Below are positions 10,848-23,564 of a DNA stretch of 42,684 nt, in pieces (the first letter of the stretch is position 1; each line of letters starts with the position of its first letter). This stretch comes from Scytalidium lignicola. Lineage: Eukaryota > Ascomycota > Leotiomycetes. The position numbers were made by a program, and so were the translations under genes. The notes under the pieces are model-generated. The model had not been told where the DNA came from and searched no databases. It worked only from the letters and a program-made list of their open reading frames with translations. The stretch is taken from assembly GCA_002812745.2 (NCBI GenBank), contig NCSJ02000351.1:1-42684 (forward strand), read 5' to 3'.

Positions 10848-13800
10848 CTATCCCATATCGACATCTCCATCAGCTATGGCAAGTCTTTGCTTTGCCGTCT
10901 TAGCTCTCTTTCCACCTCCGACTGCAGCATTCTTTCTCGGCTTCTTCCCTTTGGGCCCAGGCAACGCACCATCACCAACACCAACAGGTGTGGCGGCGCC
11001 TGAAGGACGATTGGAGCCATCATCAAAGTGTCCTTCGCCTATTGAAAGGACGTTAGCAAATAAAGCACTTTAAAGAAGAAACTAGAAATATAACATACCC
11101 TCGTGATACAGCTCCTCTAGGCTGCCTGCTGCTTCTGCCTTCCTCTTCTTTCCGCGTGCCTTCTTTGTAGCTCCAGCAGCAGCAACGTCTCCTTTAGCCT
11201 CCAGTGCGGCAATCTCTGCTTCCTTTCTCTCAATTTCAGCAGCCTGATCATCATCCGCAAGCCACATAGCGATATCCTTGGTACGATTCTCGCGGGACCG
11301 GGTATTGAAGTCCACACCGGCACCACCGGTCATGACAACCTTCTGGACCTCTTCCTTTTGTAAGGCTCTCTTACGGATTCGCTCTTCGATAGTGCCACGG
11401 GTGATCATGCGGTATACAGTAACTTGCTTGGTCTGACCAAGACGATGGGCACGGTCCATAGCTTGTGAGTCGATCGTCGGATTCCAATCCGAATCGTAGA
11501 AGATGACAGTATCAGCAGTGGTAAGGTTGATTCCGAGACCACCAGCACGAGTTGAGAGAAGGAAGATAAATATTTCAGGACGAGTTTGGAAATCATGGAC
11601 TGTGTCGCGACGATCTTCGAGTTTGGTAGAGCCGTCGAGACGAAGATACTTATAGTTACGGTAGGTAAGGTATTCTTCCATTAGGTCGATCATACGGGTC
11701 ATTTGGAAGTAAAGCAGAACACGATGACCATCCTCCTTCAACTTGAAGAGAAGGTCATCCAGCTTGGCAAGCTTACCAGAGTCGGTTACAAAACGGCGCA
11801 TAGAGGGAACCTGAATGTTGGTGAAGCGTTGCTTCTCAGAGTCTGGTGCTGGAAGCATCTTAGCCTGCGGGAAGTAGGATGGAGGGACCTTGGATTCGAT
11901 CAAAGCCTTCTCCTCAACTACCGTTGGACCGTAAAGAGCGCGACGCACGGGCACGTTGAAAAAGGTGTTCTCCTTCTCAATGACCGCACCCCGACTGGAA
12001 CAATCGACTTGGACGGGAGGAGCTGAGGCTTTAGGTCGAGCACATTGCTCAACTCTACCCATTCCAGCATTATTCCAAACCTCTTTTCCTACATTGAATA
12101 ATCTGTTGAGGTAACCTTCGTTGGTAACTTCAGCCAACGGCCGACGATCTTGCCTATCCACAATCCGAAGCATGGAATGAGCAGGACTGAAGCCTTTATC
12201 TTCCTCTTCATCATATACGATGCTAAGACAGCCAAGTCGACGCGGTTTAGCTGCTAGATCAATAGCACGAGCAAAGACATCTTTGCGGGCCGCAACCGAT
12301 GCTTCTTGGACGGATGTGTCGGCAAATCTAAGGAACGAGAAAGCCTGGTCCTTCTTATCATGTTCTCTGATGTTCTCCGTATTCCAAATATTCATTAACT
12401 GACCTAGGTACTTGCCCCGGAATCCAGCCTTGACATTATTCTGACCCGGCAAATCTAGACGGCCATCCTCTCTCCAGATGAGCCTAGGAAGGCTATACTC
12501 AATAATATTGCGAGTGGAGTATCCAACGGCGACATTATTTCCCTCACGCAGAAATGATGCCGTTTCAGCGAAATATGCAAACGATAGTGGCGACGTGGTT
12601 TCAGCGCGTTCAAACAAATCAGGATGGTTGCAGACCTTACGGAACTGCATGACCAAGTTCATCAACGTGCCAGTATCCTGATCATCACCAATTGTCGCCT
12701 TCTCAATGAGATCCATAATGCTAATCTGGTTACGAAGATTGGCGTAGTAGGCTCGTTGACGGTATGTGAGGTCACAGAACACATCCAGCTCAATCTTGTC
12801 GCCGAGTTCCTTCTGCACATGTTTCTTGACGCGACGAAGCATGAAAGGCTTCAAGATCATATGGAGACGCTTCAGTTGATCCTCGTTTAGTTTTGTGTTA
12901 CTTTGCGCGTGACTTTCGATATCTTTAGAGAACCATTCGCTGAATTCATCGTGGGAATCAAACAAGCTAGGCATGATGAAATGCAGAAGAGCCCACAATT
13001 CCTGCATGTTATTCTGAATCGGCGTACCGGTGAGAAGAAGACGGTTACGGCAGTGGAAGCCAAGCAAGCTCTTCCACCGAGAACTTTGAGAGCTTTTGAT
13101 AGCTTGAGCCTCATCCAGGATCATGTACTGCCATCTCATTTTCTGGAAATAATTGACATCTGACACGACAAGCTGGTAAGATGTTACAAGCACATGGAAA
13201 GGAGAATCTTCAGTATATGTGATATGCTTCCTATCCCAGAACTTCCGCAAGACTTTTCGGTCTGCGGCTGTACCCCAATACGGGAGGACCTTCAACTTGG
13301 GCACGAACTTGGCGATTTCCTGCTGCCAGTTATGCAGTGTAGAAGCAGGAGCCACGACTAAGAATGGACCCCAGATATTATGCTTTTCTGTAAGGTAAGC
13401 CATGACGGAGATGGACTGCACCGTTTTGCCGAGACCCATTTCGTCGGCCAAAATACCATTGATGCCTTGCTCGTAGAGATTGACCAACCAGTTGAGGCCT
13501 TTTAACTGGTATTCCTTCAGCTGTGCCTGAAGCATCTTAGGTTGCTCGATATCGACTTCGCCCATCCCAGAAGGATTCTGGAAGTTCATTTCTCCCTCCT
13601 CGTCCATAGTAGGTGCTTCGTCTTGTTTATTGAACGCCCGAGCCTTGTTCTGGGCATCCTGAATAGCGTTCTGAGCATTGGCCATAGCGGCAGCCTTCAG
13701 GACAGACTCATCCTCGGCATCGAAATCAAGATCGTCAAAATTGGTAACCTTTGCCGTGGCGCCGCCAGACTGAGGCAGATCAACGTCGTGTTCAGCGTTG

Positions 13801-16258
13801 TTGTCCTCGACAGCAGCAGTCCGAGCAACATCAGGATGATCAGTTGATCGCTCAACTTCATGCGTTTTGATCTTCTTCCCAATGAAATGCGAGTACAGTT
13901 CGGTCTGAGAAATAAGGAAGTTGAGCTTCCTCTTCTGCCGATTTGCCTCACGATCCGCTTCAGCCTTCCTCGCATTTTCAATCTCTTGCTTCTCGGCTGC
14001 TCGTCGAAGATCACGTTCCTCGCGCTCATTGCGTTTCCAGAAGGACATCATCTCTCGCATGACACGCTTGGCACGAGCCTGAAGGTCCTTGGTGCCTTTA
14101 TTTGTGCGGAGCTGCCATCGCTTGGCCTCTTTTGAAGCCAATATAGCAGTCTTCTTCAAGTTGGATGCACGGACGGCACAAGAATCCTGTGCAATTTTGT
14201 AGACCTTGCTAACATCTTTTCGAGCAAGATCGCGCCATATCTGATCATAGATCTGGTTGTAACCCTTGGATACAAACGGCTCGATAACGATAGGAGTTTC
14301 ATCTCGAGGTTCCTTTGGTTCCTTCGCGTGCAGCTTGATTCGGATCTTGTGGGCATCCGGAGGCGGGGGTAACTGTGGTGGTTGTTCGCCTGCATCGATT
14401 GCAGCTTGCGCAGCTTCGGCAGAGTCCTTCTCTGCCTGTTTCTGTTCCTTGGATTTTCGTAGCCGGGCACCACCGCGCCTGCCCTTTCCTTTAGTTTCAG
14501 CATCGACAGTTGCGAACGTTGACATCGTGCCCCCAACGAGATTTGGTTCCAAAGGTGATACGGCTCTGATCTCTCCGCCCTTATCACCTCTAGCAAGGAT
14601 AATCTTCGTTTGCTGAGCCTTCTTCTCCGCCCTTTGAGCCTCCCTGAGGAACTTCTGGCGTTCCTGCTCGTCTTCTGCAGCATTGGCCTTGGCAAGAGCA
14701 ACCTCGACCTGCTCAATGCTCGTCGTAACGGTTTTCTCTCTCCGGCGCTTCCGCTGCATATCCTTCTTACGCTCCTTCTCAGCCTGGATCTCTCTTTCTT
14801 GAACAGTCGTGATGGCTGCATCGACATTGAGGGCCCGATACCGTTGTTCGCCCGCAAGAGTATGTCTTCCGAGTCTCTTAGCCTCCCTCTTGGCGAAAGC
14901 CATCCGACGGAGTTTTGTTCGTACAAATTCGACCTGTTCGATTTCGAGCTTCCGCTTCAAACTTCGAGCCTTATAAACTGTTTTCTCCGTTTCAAACTCA
15001 GGATCATCGAGATCACTGGCCTCCGTATCTAACTTAGCCATAAATGCTAAAATTTCCTTCTCCTGCTCTTTGGAAAGCACCTTCTGTTGTTTTGGCTCGC
15101 CATTTGCTTTTCGTTTAGCAGGCACACGAGGAGTAGTTGGCGTGGAGACCGGAGGAGGAGATGGCCGTGAGCTCTCTCGGGACAGAGGCTCGACCTCTGG
15201 AGTCACCTGAGTGGCTGAATGTCGTGCTGCTTTTCGTGGATGCTTGGTCACGACGGGTGTCACAATGGCAGGTTGTGGAGGCGGTGGTTCGGCACTAGAT
15301 AGGATGCTAGAGAACGACATTGGATCTGCCGGGCGGTTTGGAGTCTGCTGTGAGAATGCGTTAGAATTTCCCTGCTGAGCTATGAACGAAGGCAGACTAA
15401 CCGTCGCTGGAGGCTGCGGTTCAGCTTTGACCGTTGACGTCGGTGCGGGAACAGCCACTCCATTATGTTGCATGACAGGCGATGCAGCAGGCGCCATTGC
15501 GGGAGAATGCTGCATCGAGTTCACCTGAGGTTGAGGATGGGAATGCGATACGGGCGATCGAGGCGGGAAATTTGATGCACCTGGCGATGAATAAGTCCCA
15601 TTATAATAGTTTTGAGGCTCGGAAGGAGCAGCTGGATAAGTATATTGATTCTGCAAAATTTTGATATTAGCAAATGAATAAGGCAAATGATAAAATAAAT
15701 ATTCAAGTGAAGACAAAAATTTCTACTCTTCTCCAACAAAGAGAGGGGAATTATGTGTTTTTGTGAAAAAATGCTCACCTGAGGCGTTTGCGAACCCCTC
15801 TCATTCCATCCCGACTCGACTTGGCGCCTGTCACCCGAATCTGACGTCGGATCGTAATAGCCGGTCGATGGTTTGTCGCGTGGACTGGATTGATATTCGG
15901 AAGGATATCCTGAAGGTGGTGCCAAGGTGACAGGCGATACAGGTGGAGGAGGAATATGGCCGCCCAGCGAGGGCATTGGCAAGGGAGCAGGGGTTGGAGG
16001 ATGATATGGACTATTGAACTGAGGTCGTGGTAGTGATGGGGGATGTGCGCCGTTGGTTGAAAAGGATGAGTGGTAGTCGGGTTGCGTGATGAGGGATGGA
16101 GGCGGTGCTCGAGTGTTTGTGGTTGAGGTTGAGCTCGAGCTCGCTCCGTTGGCGGTGCTGGTGTTCATCCTCTCCCTTTCGCGTCTGACACGCTCGACCT
16201 CGTCTTCTTCCTCCGGCTGCCGCTGCATCACCGTCGAATGATACCTTGCCGCATCCAT
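10848..16258 (-). CDS. INO80: Chromatin-remodelling ATPase INO80
   Basis: Three exons, 16258-15779, 15650-11099 and 11038-10848, give 1740 aa, within the usual range for filamentous fungi. The N-terminal 360 residues are Pro/Ser/Gln-rich and disordered. A charged region leads into an HSA/DBINO segment (about 620-790; [17 protein letters not shown], then a basic coiled coil). The Snf2 ATPase has motif I DEMGLGKT (about 896), DEAQ (about 1005), [10 protein letters not shown], then the roughly 280-residue insertion typical of INO80, and the C-terminal lobe with [10 protein letters not shown] and [10 protein letters not shown] (about 1560). The last exon restores the conserved tail [17 protein letters not shown]80 is the motor of the nuclear INO80 complex, which slides nucleosomes and acts in transcription, replication and repair. 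The last intron was placed because reading through it ends the protein early and loses the conserved tail. The first intron joins ...SQTPQ to NQYTYP in phase 0. Confidence 0.97.
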
Positions 16259-17012
16259 CACGTCTGCCTTCTTCTTCTACTTCTTCATTTGCGCCGTCGA
16301 CTTCACAGCGGGTAGCACTGAGGAGCGAGTTCGCTCAAGGATCCATCGATTGGATGGTTACTGCAGTCGAGAATTGGAGGGCATGCAGAGATAAAGAAGA
16401 TAGGCAGAGAGAAGGCTAATCTCGGGTTTTATGGTCAAGAAAGTCGAGATAAAAATCTGATGAGCCCAGGTTGTTGCACGCGAACCGGGTCTTTTCGATG
16501 ATTGGGTGCTGGCGCCAGGCGAGACCGAAGTTTCTTTGACGTATATAGATTTTTTCTTCTGGCAGTGGATGCTTGGTGGTGATGACGGCGATGAAGATGT
16601 TGATGGAAGAAGTGGTGGTGGGTGGTGAATGTAAGAGAGATGATGACGAAGATGAAGAGGCAAGAAGGAAGAAAGAAGTGAACGAGTGGTTTGATGGGCC
16701 TGAATGAAGAATGACAGATGGGCGCGTTAGGGATCCAGGCGTTGGGGGCATCTCGCGCGGAGTCGGCGAGGCGCGGCAGGTTCCTCAGTCCCAACTTGGC
16801 GATGCGTGTGAGTTTAAAATGGCAATCTATCACGCACGACTAGGGGGGGGGGCAGGTTTCTACGACTAATTCATTCTTACCGTTACAATGGAAAATCCTT
16901 TTCAGTTCAGGCGCTTGCGACCGTACGGAAAATGAATAGTGATATCTTCAGGCGCATTGCTTTACAAGGGTGACTGTGAGCAAATACGGCCTGTTTCCGT
17001 ACTTCGGTAGTT

Positions 17013-17034
17013 CTACTATCTACTATCTACTATC
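17013..17034. repeat. CTACTAT tandem repeat
   Basis: Three consecutive copies of a 7-mer (CTACTAT) lie in intergenic DNA about 750 bp upstream of the INO80 start. Confidence 0.85.
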
Positions 17035-18043
17035 TCGAGGATGGATGATGAAACTGGCTTCTGCGCGTGGACAAATGCTGTGGTCGGAAAAGAAGGGCAA
17101 AGCATTACAAAAACCCTGAACGAAATGCAGCGGGAAGTAATTCTCACTTTGTATCATTCAATCCAGCGTCGGACTTTAGACTCGGGTACGCGGTTGGTGT
17201 GGTTCTGGTGTCATTTTGGTGCGGTTTTTGGGTGTGGTGGTGATGACTGGTGCTGTTGCGCTGAATCTCCGCGAAAGCCTCATTATTACTGTATTCGCGC
17301 ACACCCCCTGGCCATTCCAGACGCGGCTTGGCCACCCAAAGCTCCAAGGTGATGTCAGGCTGCCCGTGGATTGGCTAGGAGCAAAGATTCCAATCCTTCT
17401 GTTAACTTAATGCATATGATGATTACGGCGCAAGTAGGTTATTACCGTACAGCTGAACTAACTTAACTTATTATCTCCTATGCTGACGAAATGCTTCGAC
17501 CAAAGATGATGATGGAAGAGGACAATAGAAGCGACGATGGTGACCGAAATGGCGATAATGATACCGATGATAGTATACTTGTATCATTTTGAAGACGAAA
17601 ACAGTAATCTTACCTCTATTGCATTTCTTCGCATTCTTCTATTTCCCTTTTTGCATTTACTGTGGTATTCTCTCATTCATCCTCAATCTTACCAACCTCT
17701 TAATCCATTCCATCACAATCCATCACCCGTTTGCCACTCAACACGCCTCCATCCCTATTTATCTAGTCGAAACTCACCACCAATCTCATCTTCGATGATG
17801 GATAACCCAGTCTCACTTTCCCCTTCCTCCTTACCTCCTTACCTTCCTTTTCCTTCGCCCATGCCCATTGATTCCCACCATTGTTGGTCGTGTTCTTTCA
17901 GCCCAACCCCTGCCCGCCCGCGAATCTCCCTGCAACAGCCCGCGCTCGACTTCTCGCTTACATTTTGGCTGGCGGGAGGTACGGCGCTAGGCTGCGTTCG
18001 GAATCGCAACCTATTTGCCGGGTTACCGAGTTTTCGTACTCGT

Positions 18044-18065
18044 ACTGGACTGGACTGGACTGGAC
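18044..18065. repeat. CTGGA tandem repeat
   Basis: Four copies of a pentamer (ACTGG/CTGGA) lie in the 3' flank of ARB1. Confidence 0.85.
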
Positions 18066-18462
18066 GTGGAACGTCTGTGTTTGGCGCGTAAAAAAAGCAG
18101 GACAAACGAATTGTTGGCTATGAAGGGGAAATAGAGATGATACGTGGTAATTTGCTCTAACTGGCGTACCTGGGAGCTACGCAACATTACTCTCGTCAAC
18201 ACATCAATCAGAATGGAACTTGTGTCAAAAAACACTTGGCAAGTCACAGCACGACTTNAAAAAAACTGCGCACTGCAAGGTACATGCTATATGCTCTCTC
18301 GATTTGGTTATTTCCAACATCGAGAACTCTTTTGTTTCAATAACCTATGAATATCCGGGTCTCTAATCACGCAGCATCGAGCGTGGCAACCTGGAGACAC
18401 AGAAAAAAGCAAAAAAACAAAACATAGGAATCTAGTTTGCAATTTCGTCATCGGTTGCTCCC

Positions 18463-20479
18463 TTATACAGCACCCGCTTGCTGCATCTTCTTCCGCAGGT
18501 AGTTCTTGTACTCCGCAATTGTGCCATCCCATCGTCGAACTGTCTGGTTCTCGCAAACCAAAATGTCCTTGGCAATCTTGTCGAGCAGTCGGAAGTCGTG
18601 TGATACAACGATTACACCGCCGGTCTGCAAATACTCGTTAGTAAATGTTGGAACATGGAATTAAAAGAACAAGAGGCAACTTACAAAAGCATTGATGGCG
18701 TCAGCCAGCGAGTCGATAGTAGGAATATCCAAACCGTTAGTAGGTTCGTCTAGGAGCAGCATATTGGGGGCGTCGATGGCCAAGAGGGCAAACACGATTC
18801 TACTCTTCTGGCCTTCAGATAGGGTGCCCATCAGGGCCGTTTGAGATTCACCACTCAGTCCATATCTGCCAAGCTGCTGTCTCCAGTACTGGTAGTCCTG
18901 ACTCTTTTCTGCGTACTTATCGCGAACAAAATCTAAGGCCGACTTAGTGAGATCTAGTTGCTCGGCAGAGTGTTGACTATACATTCCCATCTTCAAATGA
19001 GTGTGACGGGAGATTTGACCGGCAGTAGGTGAGATTTTTCCAGTCATCAGTCGAAGAAGTGTCGATTTGCCAACACCATTGGGACCGACAAGAGCTGCTC
19101 GCGAATCCATATCAAAACCAAGATCAAGGTGGCGGTACAAATCATCCTTGGTATCACCCGAGTATGAGAAAGTAACATCATCAAACGAGAGCACAGGGGG
19201 AGGAAGTTTCTCGACATCAGCAAAACGGAAAGTGAAAACACGGTCTTCATCGACTGGTTGAATGAAACCATCTGCCTCCATCTTGTCCAGAATCTTTTGT
19301 CGGGACTTGGCTTGTCTGACCAAATTAGCATAGGTACCAGCCGATGCGATGAACTTCTTAATGTGAGCAATTTCCTCTTGTTGTTTGTGATAGGCCTTCA
19401 TTTGATTGACTTCCTGCTCGTACCGGGTCTTCGAGTACGAGTCGTAGTTACCACCATAGTAAATAAGCTGCTTCTGGCGCATGTCAATCATGTTCGTGCA
19501 AACACCATTCAAGAAGTCCATACTATGGGAGACGAGAACGAGTGTGCGGTCCCATTTTTTGAGATATTCTTCAAGCCACACGCAGGCCTCCAGATCCAAA
19601 TGGGCAGTAGGGTCGTCGAGAAGAAGCAGAGATGGCTTGACAAAGAGAGCTTTGCCCAAGGCTACACGCATTCGCCACCCTCCAGACATATCTTTTGTTT
19701 TCTTATGTATTGTAACCTTGTTGAAGCCGAGGCCAGTGAGAATCTGGGATGCACGAGTTGAGAATGTCGAAGGATCCATGGTTTCCATACGCTGCATGGT
19801 TGTTAGTTGGTACTAAGGCTTAGGACTTGATGTTAGTACTCACCTCATATAGATCCATGAGAAGAGGGCTTTCAGGACCATCATCTTCCAGAATTTGTTC
19901 TGCAAGCTTATCAAGTCTTTCCATCTCGTTCTCTGCCTCCCTAACCACCCACTCTAAGGCACCCAACTCACTAGGAGGAGCACCTTCATTGAGTAGATAG
20001 ATATCGACGTGTTCTGGGATAGGGAATTCCCGCTTGTCAATGGCCTTTAGGAGAGTAGACTTTCCACAGCCGTTCTCTCCCAAAAGACCATATCGACGGC
20101 CATATGTAAGTTCGAGAGTCGTATCAGTCATGAGCACTCGACCGTGGAACACCAAAGACGCCGATGTGATCTTCACGTCTCGGCTCTGCTTGAGCGAAGT
20201 CAAGACACCAGTTGTGACACGGTCAGAGAGACCGTGCTTATCCATCTGTTCTGCCAACCTCTTCACTTCATCCATCTTCTTTCCAGAAGTTGCGGGTTGG
20301 TCTTCGGCAGGCAGTGGGTTTCCATCTGCATCAAGAAGCGGGGGTGTCTCGTCCCCAGCGATAGAGGAAGCACCAGAAGCAGTCTTTGAACCAGCCTTAG
20401 AACGAGAAGCGACAGTTTTCTTGGGCTTACCCTCTGCGGCTCTCTTAGCCTCACGGGCGGCCTTAGATGCAGAAACCAT
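18463..20479 (-). CDS. ARB1: ABCF-type ATPase ARB1 (ribosome biogenesis)
   Basis: Three exons, 20479-19844, 19791-18685 and 18624-18463, give 634 aa. It has two ABC cassettes and no membrane segments. The first has Walker [10 protein letters not shown] (about 134-142), signature MSGGWRMR (about 247) and Walker [13 protein letters not shown]. The second has GPNGVGKST, signature LSEGQKSR and [12 protein letters not shown], and the last exon supplies the H-loop [10 protein letters not shown]. The N-terminus is a basic Ala/Lys-rich tail ([18 protein letters not shown]), as in fungal ARB1. ARB1 shuttles between cytoplasm and nucleus and is needed for 40S and 60S subunit maturation. Introns are 52 and 60 nt, both phase 0, with GTGAGT and GTAAGT donors. 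GCN20 and New1 are excluded by the short N-terminal region and the overall fit to the ARB1/ABCF2 type. Confidence 0.95.
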
Positions 20480-21659
20480 CTTGTTTTGGGTGCGACTGGT
20501 AATGAATGTTGATGCTTTGTTGCGTTGTGGTTGCCGCAGGTAGGCTCAGCGATATCTTTGATGGTGGGGAGAAATATCGTGGTGGGGCNTTTTTTTCCAC
20601 CTTCTGATTTAATACTTCTACCAGTTAGCGTCTAATGTTTTGCGTGCTGGATAGATGTATTTAAAAGTCTCCAACCTTTCAATATAAATGAAATACTGAA
20701 ATATGCGGCTATCAGGTAGGTATATCAAGAAAGAAAGAGATTTAAAGTCTCCAGAGCCTTCGCCGCCCNAAAAAACGGACTTAGAACGGTTGGTTAACAG
20801 ACTTTTCGGCACCGCAAAGTCTGACGTATGATCACGTGATAGTTATTTTTAGCCCTATTTCTGCCTCAACAACCACAAAATACTTGAATTAGAAGTACTT
20901 TCTCAGCTATTATCTTTATTTCATGTTTAAGTGCTAATAAGGATATTTGCAGAGTTGCAATATACCTTCAACTATAGCGTTGAAAGTTTTCTTCAAATCT
21001 ATTTTCCAATGGACTTCAAACTCTCTTTTACGACNTTTTTTAATTTTAATTTTTTATTTTACGTTCTAAATCCTGTAGAACTTTCATACCTTGTCAGATT
21101 AATTTAATTAATAGAGAACCCTTTGATCGCAACAATGTTACAATGCATATGACCTACTTGCTGAAATACTTTATTTGTCATAAGTCTCAGCAAGAACTAT
21201 AATATGGTTGAACCTCTATCCTTGATTTCTTTCTGTATCGTCAACTCTTGTTACACTTAGTAAATAAGGTTAATTTCACATTTATGTACGGCTCAATTCC
21301 CCCCCCGGGATATGCTGTCATGTGCAAAAATTAAATAGGGAAGGAAGATTAGAATATTGTTCGCAGTTATTGTGTCCCTTGGAAGACGGAACTAGCATAC
21401 CTTGACCTACGTGTCGTGACGAGCTCCTTTCCCGTTGTTCCTACCATACTAATGGAATTTCATTTTCGGGAAGTAACTAACTACCCCTATGGTTATTGGA
21501 TTGAGTCACAACTTTACTTTGATCATATCAAACTTCTCGCATCTTTTGTTGTAGAAATTACCATCGAATTGGTTCTACTTATCTCTTATATTAAGAAAGA
21601 CTCTTTATATTCAATTTTGCAGGCGTGGAGATGGCTGTTTCTTAATTCAGTCAACAAAG
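20480..21659. other. AT-rich intergenic, 1.2 kb
   Basis: Upstream flank of ARB1 followed by AT-rich DNA. Three N bases occur at 20589, 20769 and 21035, each beside an A or T run. No frame with coding character was found. Confidence 0.65.
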
Positions 21660-21996
21660 ATGGCACAATCAGGAGAAACTCAGATCACCAATCTCAAAAA
21701 CGGCCACCCTCAGCAGGGAGTCGAACAGGAACTTCACGCTGCGAAACTAGAAGCCCTAAAGATGGATCTTGAGTTTAAACGTGAACTACAGGCAGCACAA
21801 TTGGGGAATCTGCGCGAACTACATGCGGCTGAACTCGAAAAACTGGCATTGGAGGGTTTTGATTGAAATCAAAATCGAGGCAGTCAAGAATGACAACGAA
21901 CTTCCCAACACTACGAACCCACGAACTATCCCTGCTTCCACAGGTGGCCACGATCAAGCTCAGTACCCTGTTTGCACTATATGCAAGCCTTCCTAG
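21660..21996 (+). pseudogene. Small coiled-coil protein gene with a frame break
   Basis: An ATG at 21660 opens a 68-codon frame whose residues 20-65 are a charged helix with imperfect decapeptide repeats (ELHAAKLEAL, ELQAAQLGNL, ELHAAELEKL). It stops at 21866. The next frame continues in the same style from about 21850 (IEIKIEAVKNDNELP) to a TAG at 21994-21996. The two frames meet at a GGG run (about 21854), so a one-base length difference there would join them into a protein of about 111 aa. An upstream exon ending at a TTTTGCAG acceptor near 21622 is possible. No family is recognised. It is either a real broken gene or an intact gene with a homopolymer error. Confidence 0.4.
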
Positions 21997-22618
21997 AACT
22001 GAGATAGCTGCTGTTTTTAACGGAAAGTTCGATCCAATGAGACTCTTATACCTTTGATACCACAACTCTTATAGAGGAGAGCGCTCACTATCACACCAAC
22101 CGCACCCGCTATCCTCCTTGAGCAATTGGTATTCGCATATTCGGGGTTATATAGTTTAGTGGAAAGGGCGCCGAGGTACCTTGATGGGAACTTCGCCAAA
22201 TCCAAACTAGTTCCTCCGTACGATTGCTCTTGTTCAGAAAGCTGGATATATCTAAAATATAACAAAAAGAAACAAAATATCAGAGGAGAGAAAAGATGAG
22301 GAAGAAAATAGCAAAATCCGGGACGTTGCGGACACTAGAGAAAATCGGAAAAACTGATTTTTGACTCAAAGGAATGACGATATGATAAGGCTGGATGGGA
22401 ATGGGGATGCTCATCACGGCCATTTTAACCGGGCACTCATTACCCGGCTTTGAGTAATTGGCATCAATATAATTTCGTATTTATATATTATGGTTGGAAA
22501 AGGTTAGAGAAGGAGAGTTGTCGCGTACTGGAGGGAGACGCGCCAACCAGTTCCTCCCTACAAAATCCTCCTTGTTTAACAACCTCTTGTCCTCGGGTAT
22601 GCCCTTTTTGCATTGAAT
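21997..22618. other. AT-rich intergenic
   Basis: There is no supported gene. The short minus frame at 22017-22265 has no family character. Confidence 0.55.
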
Positions 22619-22877
22619 CTACCTAATAGAGCTATCAAAGTTAAAGGAGACCAACCAAAGCTGTATATTGGTCGAGAATTGCTCTTCTAGTTTGTCGAAA
22701 TCAGGCCTCGGAACAAGCCAGGGCATCTGAAAAGATAGATCAAAGCCAGAGTCAAATATTCTTTTCCTAACCAGGGCTAACACTTAATACCATCTTCACC
22801 CGTTGATCACTGTCATACAATTTGCCTTTAAAACTTGCCGGGCTCGGAAGACGGTGAAGATTAACTCGAGTTCTTGA
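22619..22877 (-). pseudogene. Possible spliced coding fragment
   Basis: On the minus strand, 22877-22791 is open for 29 codons and ends at a GTATTAAG donor. The downstream piece 22726-22619 follows a TTTTCAG acceptor and encodes MPWLVPRPDFDKLEEQ and more, to a TAG. Both pieces have protein-like composition (for example RVNLHRLPSPASFKGKLYDS) and join in phase 0. No start codon or upstream exon is visible before the eL14 stop 160 bp away, so this may be the surviving 3' end of a lost gene, or chance. No family is recognised. Confidence 0.25.
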
Positions 22878-23035
22878 TTAAGTAGGGTGGAAGATTTCCT
22901 GCCTTTCGTGGAGCGAATAAGCAACTGAAAGACACCTATCTATACTCTACGCTTAACAAAAGTTAAGCACCCTTTGCAGCTAAGGGATCAAGCGACTGAG
23001 CTATTGTCACAGCCTCAAACCCAGAACGGAACCTT

Positions 23036-23564
23036 TCAGTTTGTGGCCTTGATCTTTGCGAGGGATATTTTCACGGCAGAGCGCTCTTGCTTCTTTAATC
23101 TCATAACCTAAATGTTTCGCATCAGCCACAACGTGATACACAAACCTGCAGCAACATAACCATACCTGAAATCTCTCAAAATCCGTCAGAGCCTGTCGTC
23201 TTTCTCGTTGACTGAGCTTCTTCGCCCAAGCACTCTCTGCCCACTTAGCATCAATGGACTCCTCCTCCCACTGGGCATTGACGACGCCCGAGCGTGCGGA
23301 TCGAGGAATAGTAAGGACGAGCGGTGTTAACGTGACGTCGGCGAGGGAGATGGCTTGGCGGGGTACCGATGGAGAATCGATGAGAACACCTATTTTCTTT
23401 AATTCCTTGCTTCTGCTTTCCCTTTCCTAGAATAGCCTACGTTTGTGATCAATGATTTCCACAATTGCGGCGAGCTTGCCCTCAACTGTCCCTGCTTCTC
23501 CAAGGACAATGCGGCCAACCTCGACTAAACGCCAGGAGGATGTTTGAATGTCTACGTCCCCCAT
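23036..23564 (-). CDS. rpl14: 60S ribosomal protein L14 (eL14)
   Basis: Three short exons, 23564-23441, 23389-23166 and 23107-23036, give 139 aa. Introns are 51 and 58 nt. Exon 1 encodes [20 protein letters not shown] and ends in IVEIIDHK. Exon 2 continues [42 protein letters not shown] and [13 protein letters not shown]. Exon 3 encodes [13 protein letters not shown] to a TGA. This is the eL14 KOW-like domain followed by the basic C-terminal helix, at the usual fungal length. eL14 is a structural protein of the large ribosomal subunit. No exon exceeds 75 codons, so the gene is easily missed. A likely 5'-UTR intron (GTACGTATC donor near 23632, acceptor close to 23575) precedes the ATG, as is common in ribosomal protein genes. 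The [10 protein letters not shown] loop departs from the usual GPYAGKL. Confidence 0.9.

Larger units (their letters stand above)
16259..18462. other. Intergenic, 2.2 kb
   Basis: This region runs from the INO80 start to the ARB1 stop; both genes are on the minus strand. It contains a CTACTAT tandem tract (17013-17034), a CTGGA tandem tract (18044-18065), a poly-G run near 16843 and an N beside an A run at 18258. The longest frames (17537-18091 plus, 16416-16833 minus) are Pro/Ser/His-rich translations of simple sequence and resemble no family, so they are not called as genes. Confidence 0.6.

Noticed and set aside
13697..14926. Minus-strand frames of 110 and 256 codons inside INO80
   Set aside because: They are out-of-frame readings of the Lys/Arg/Glu-rich INO80 coding sequence.
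17537..18091. 184-codon plus-strand frame between INO80 and ARB1
   Set aside because: It is low-complexity Pro/Ser/His and runs through a CTGGA tandem repeat; another frame is open across it too.
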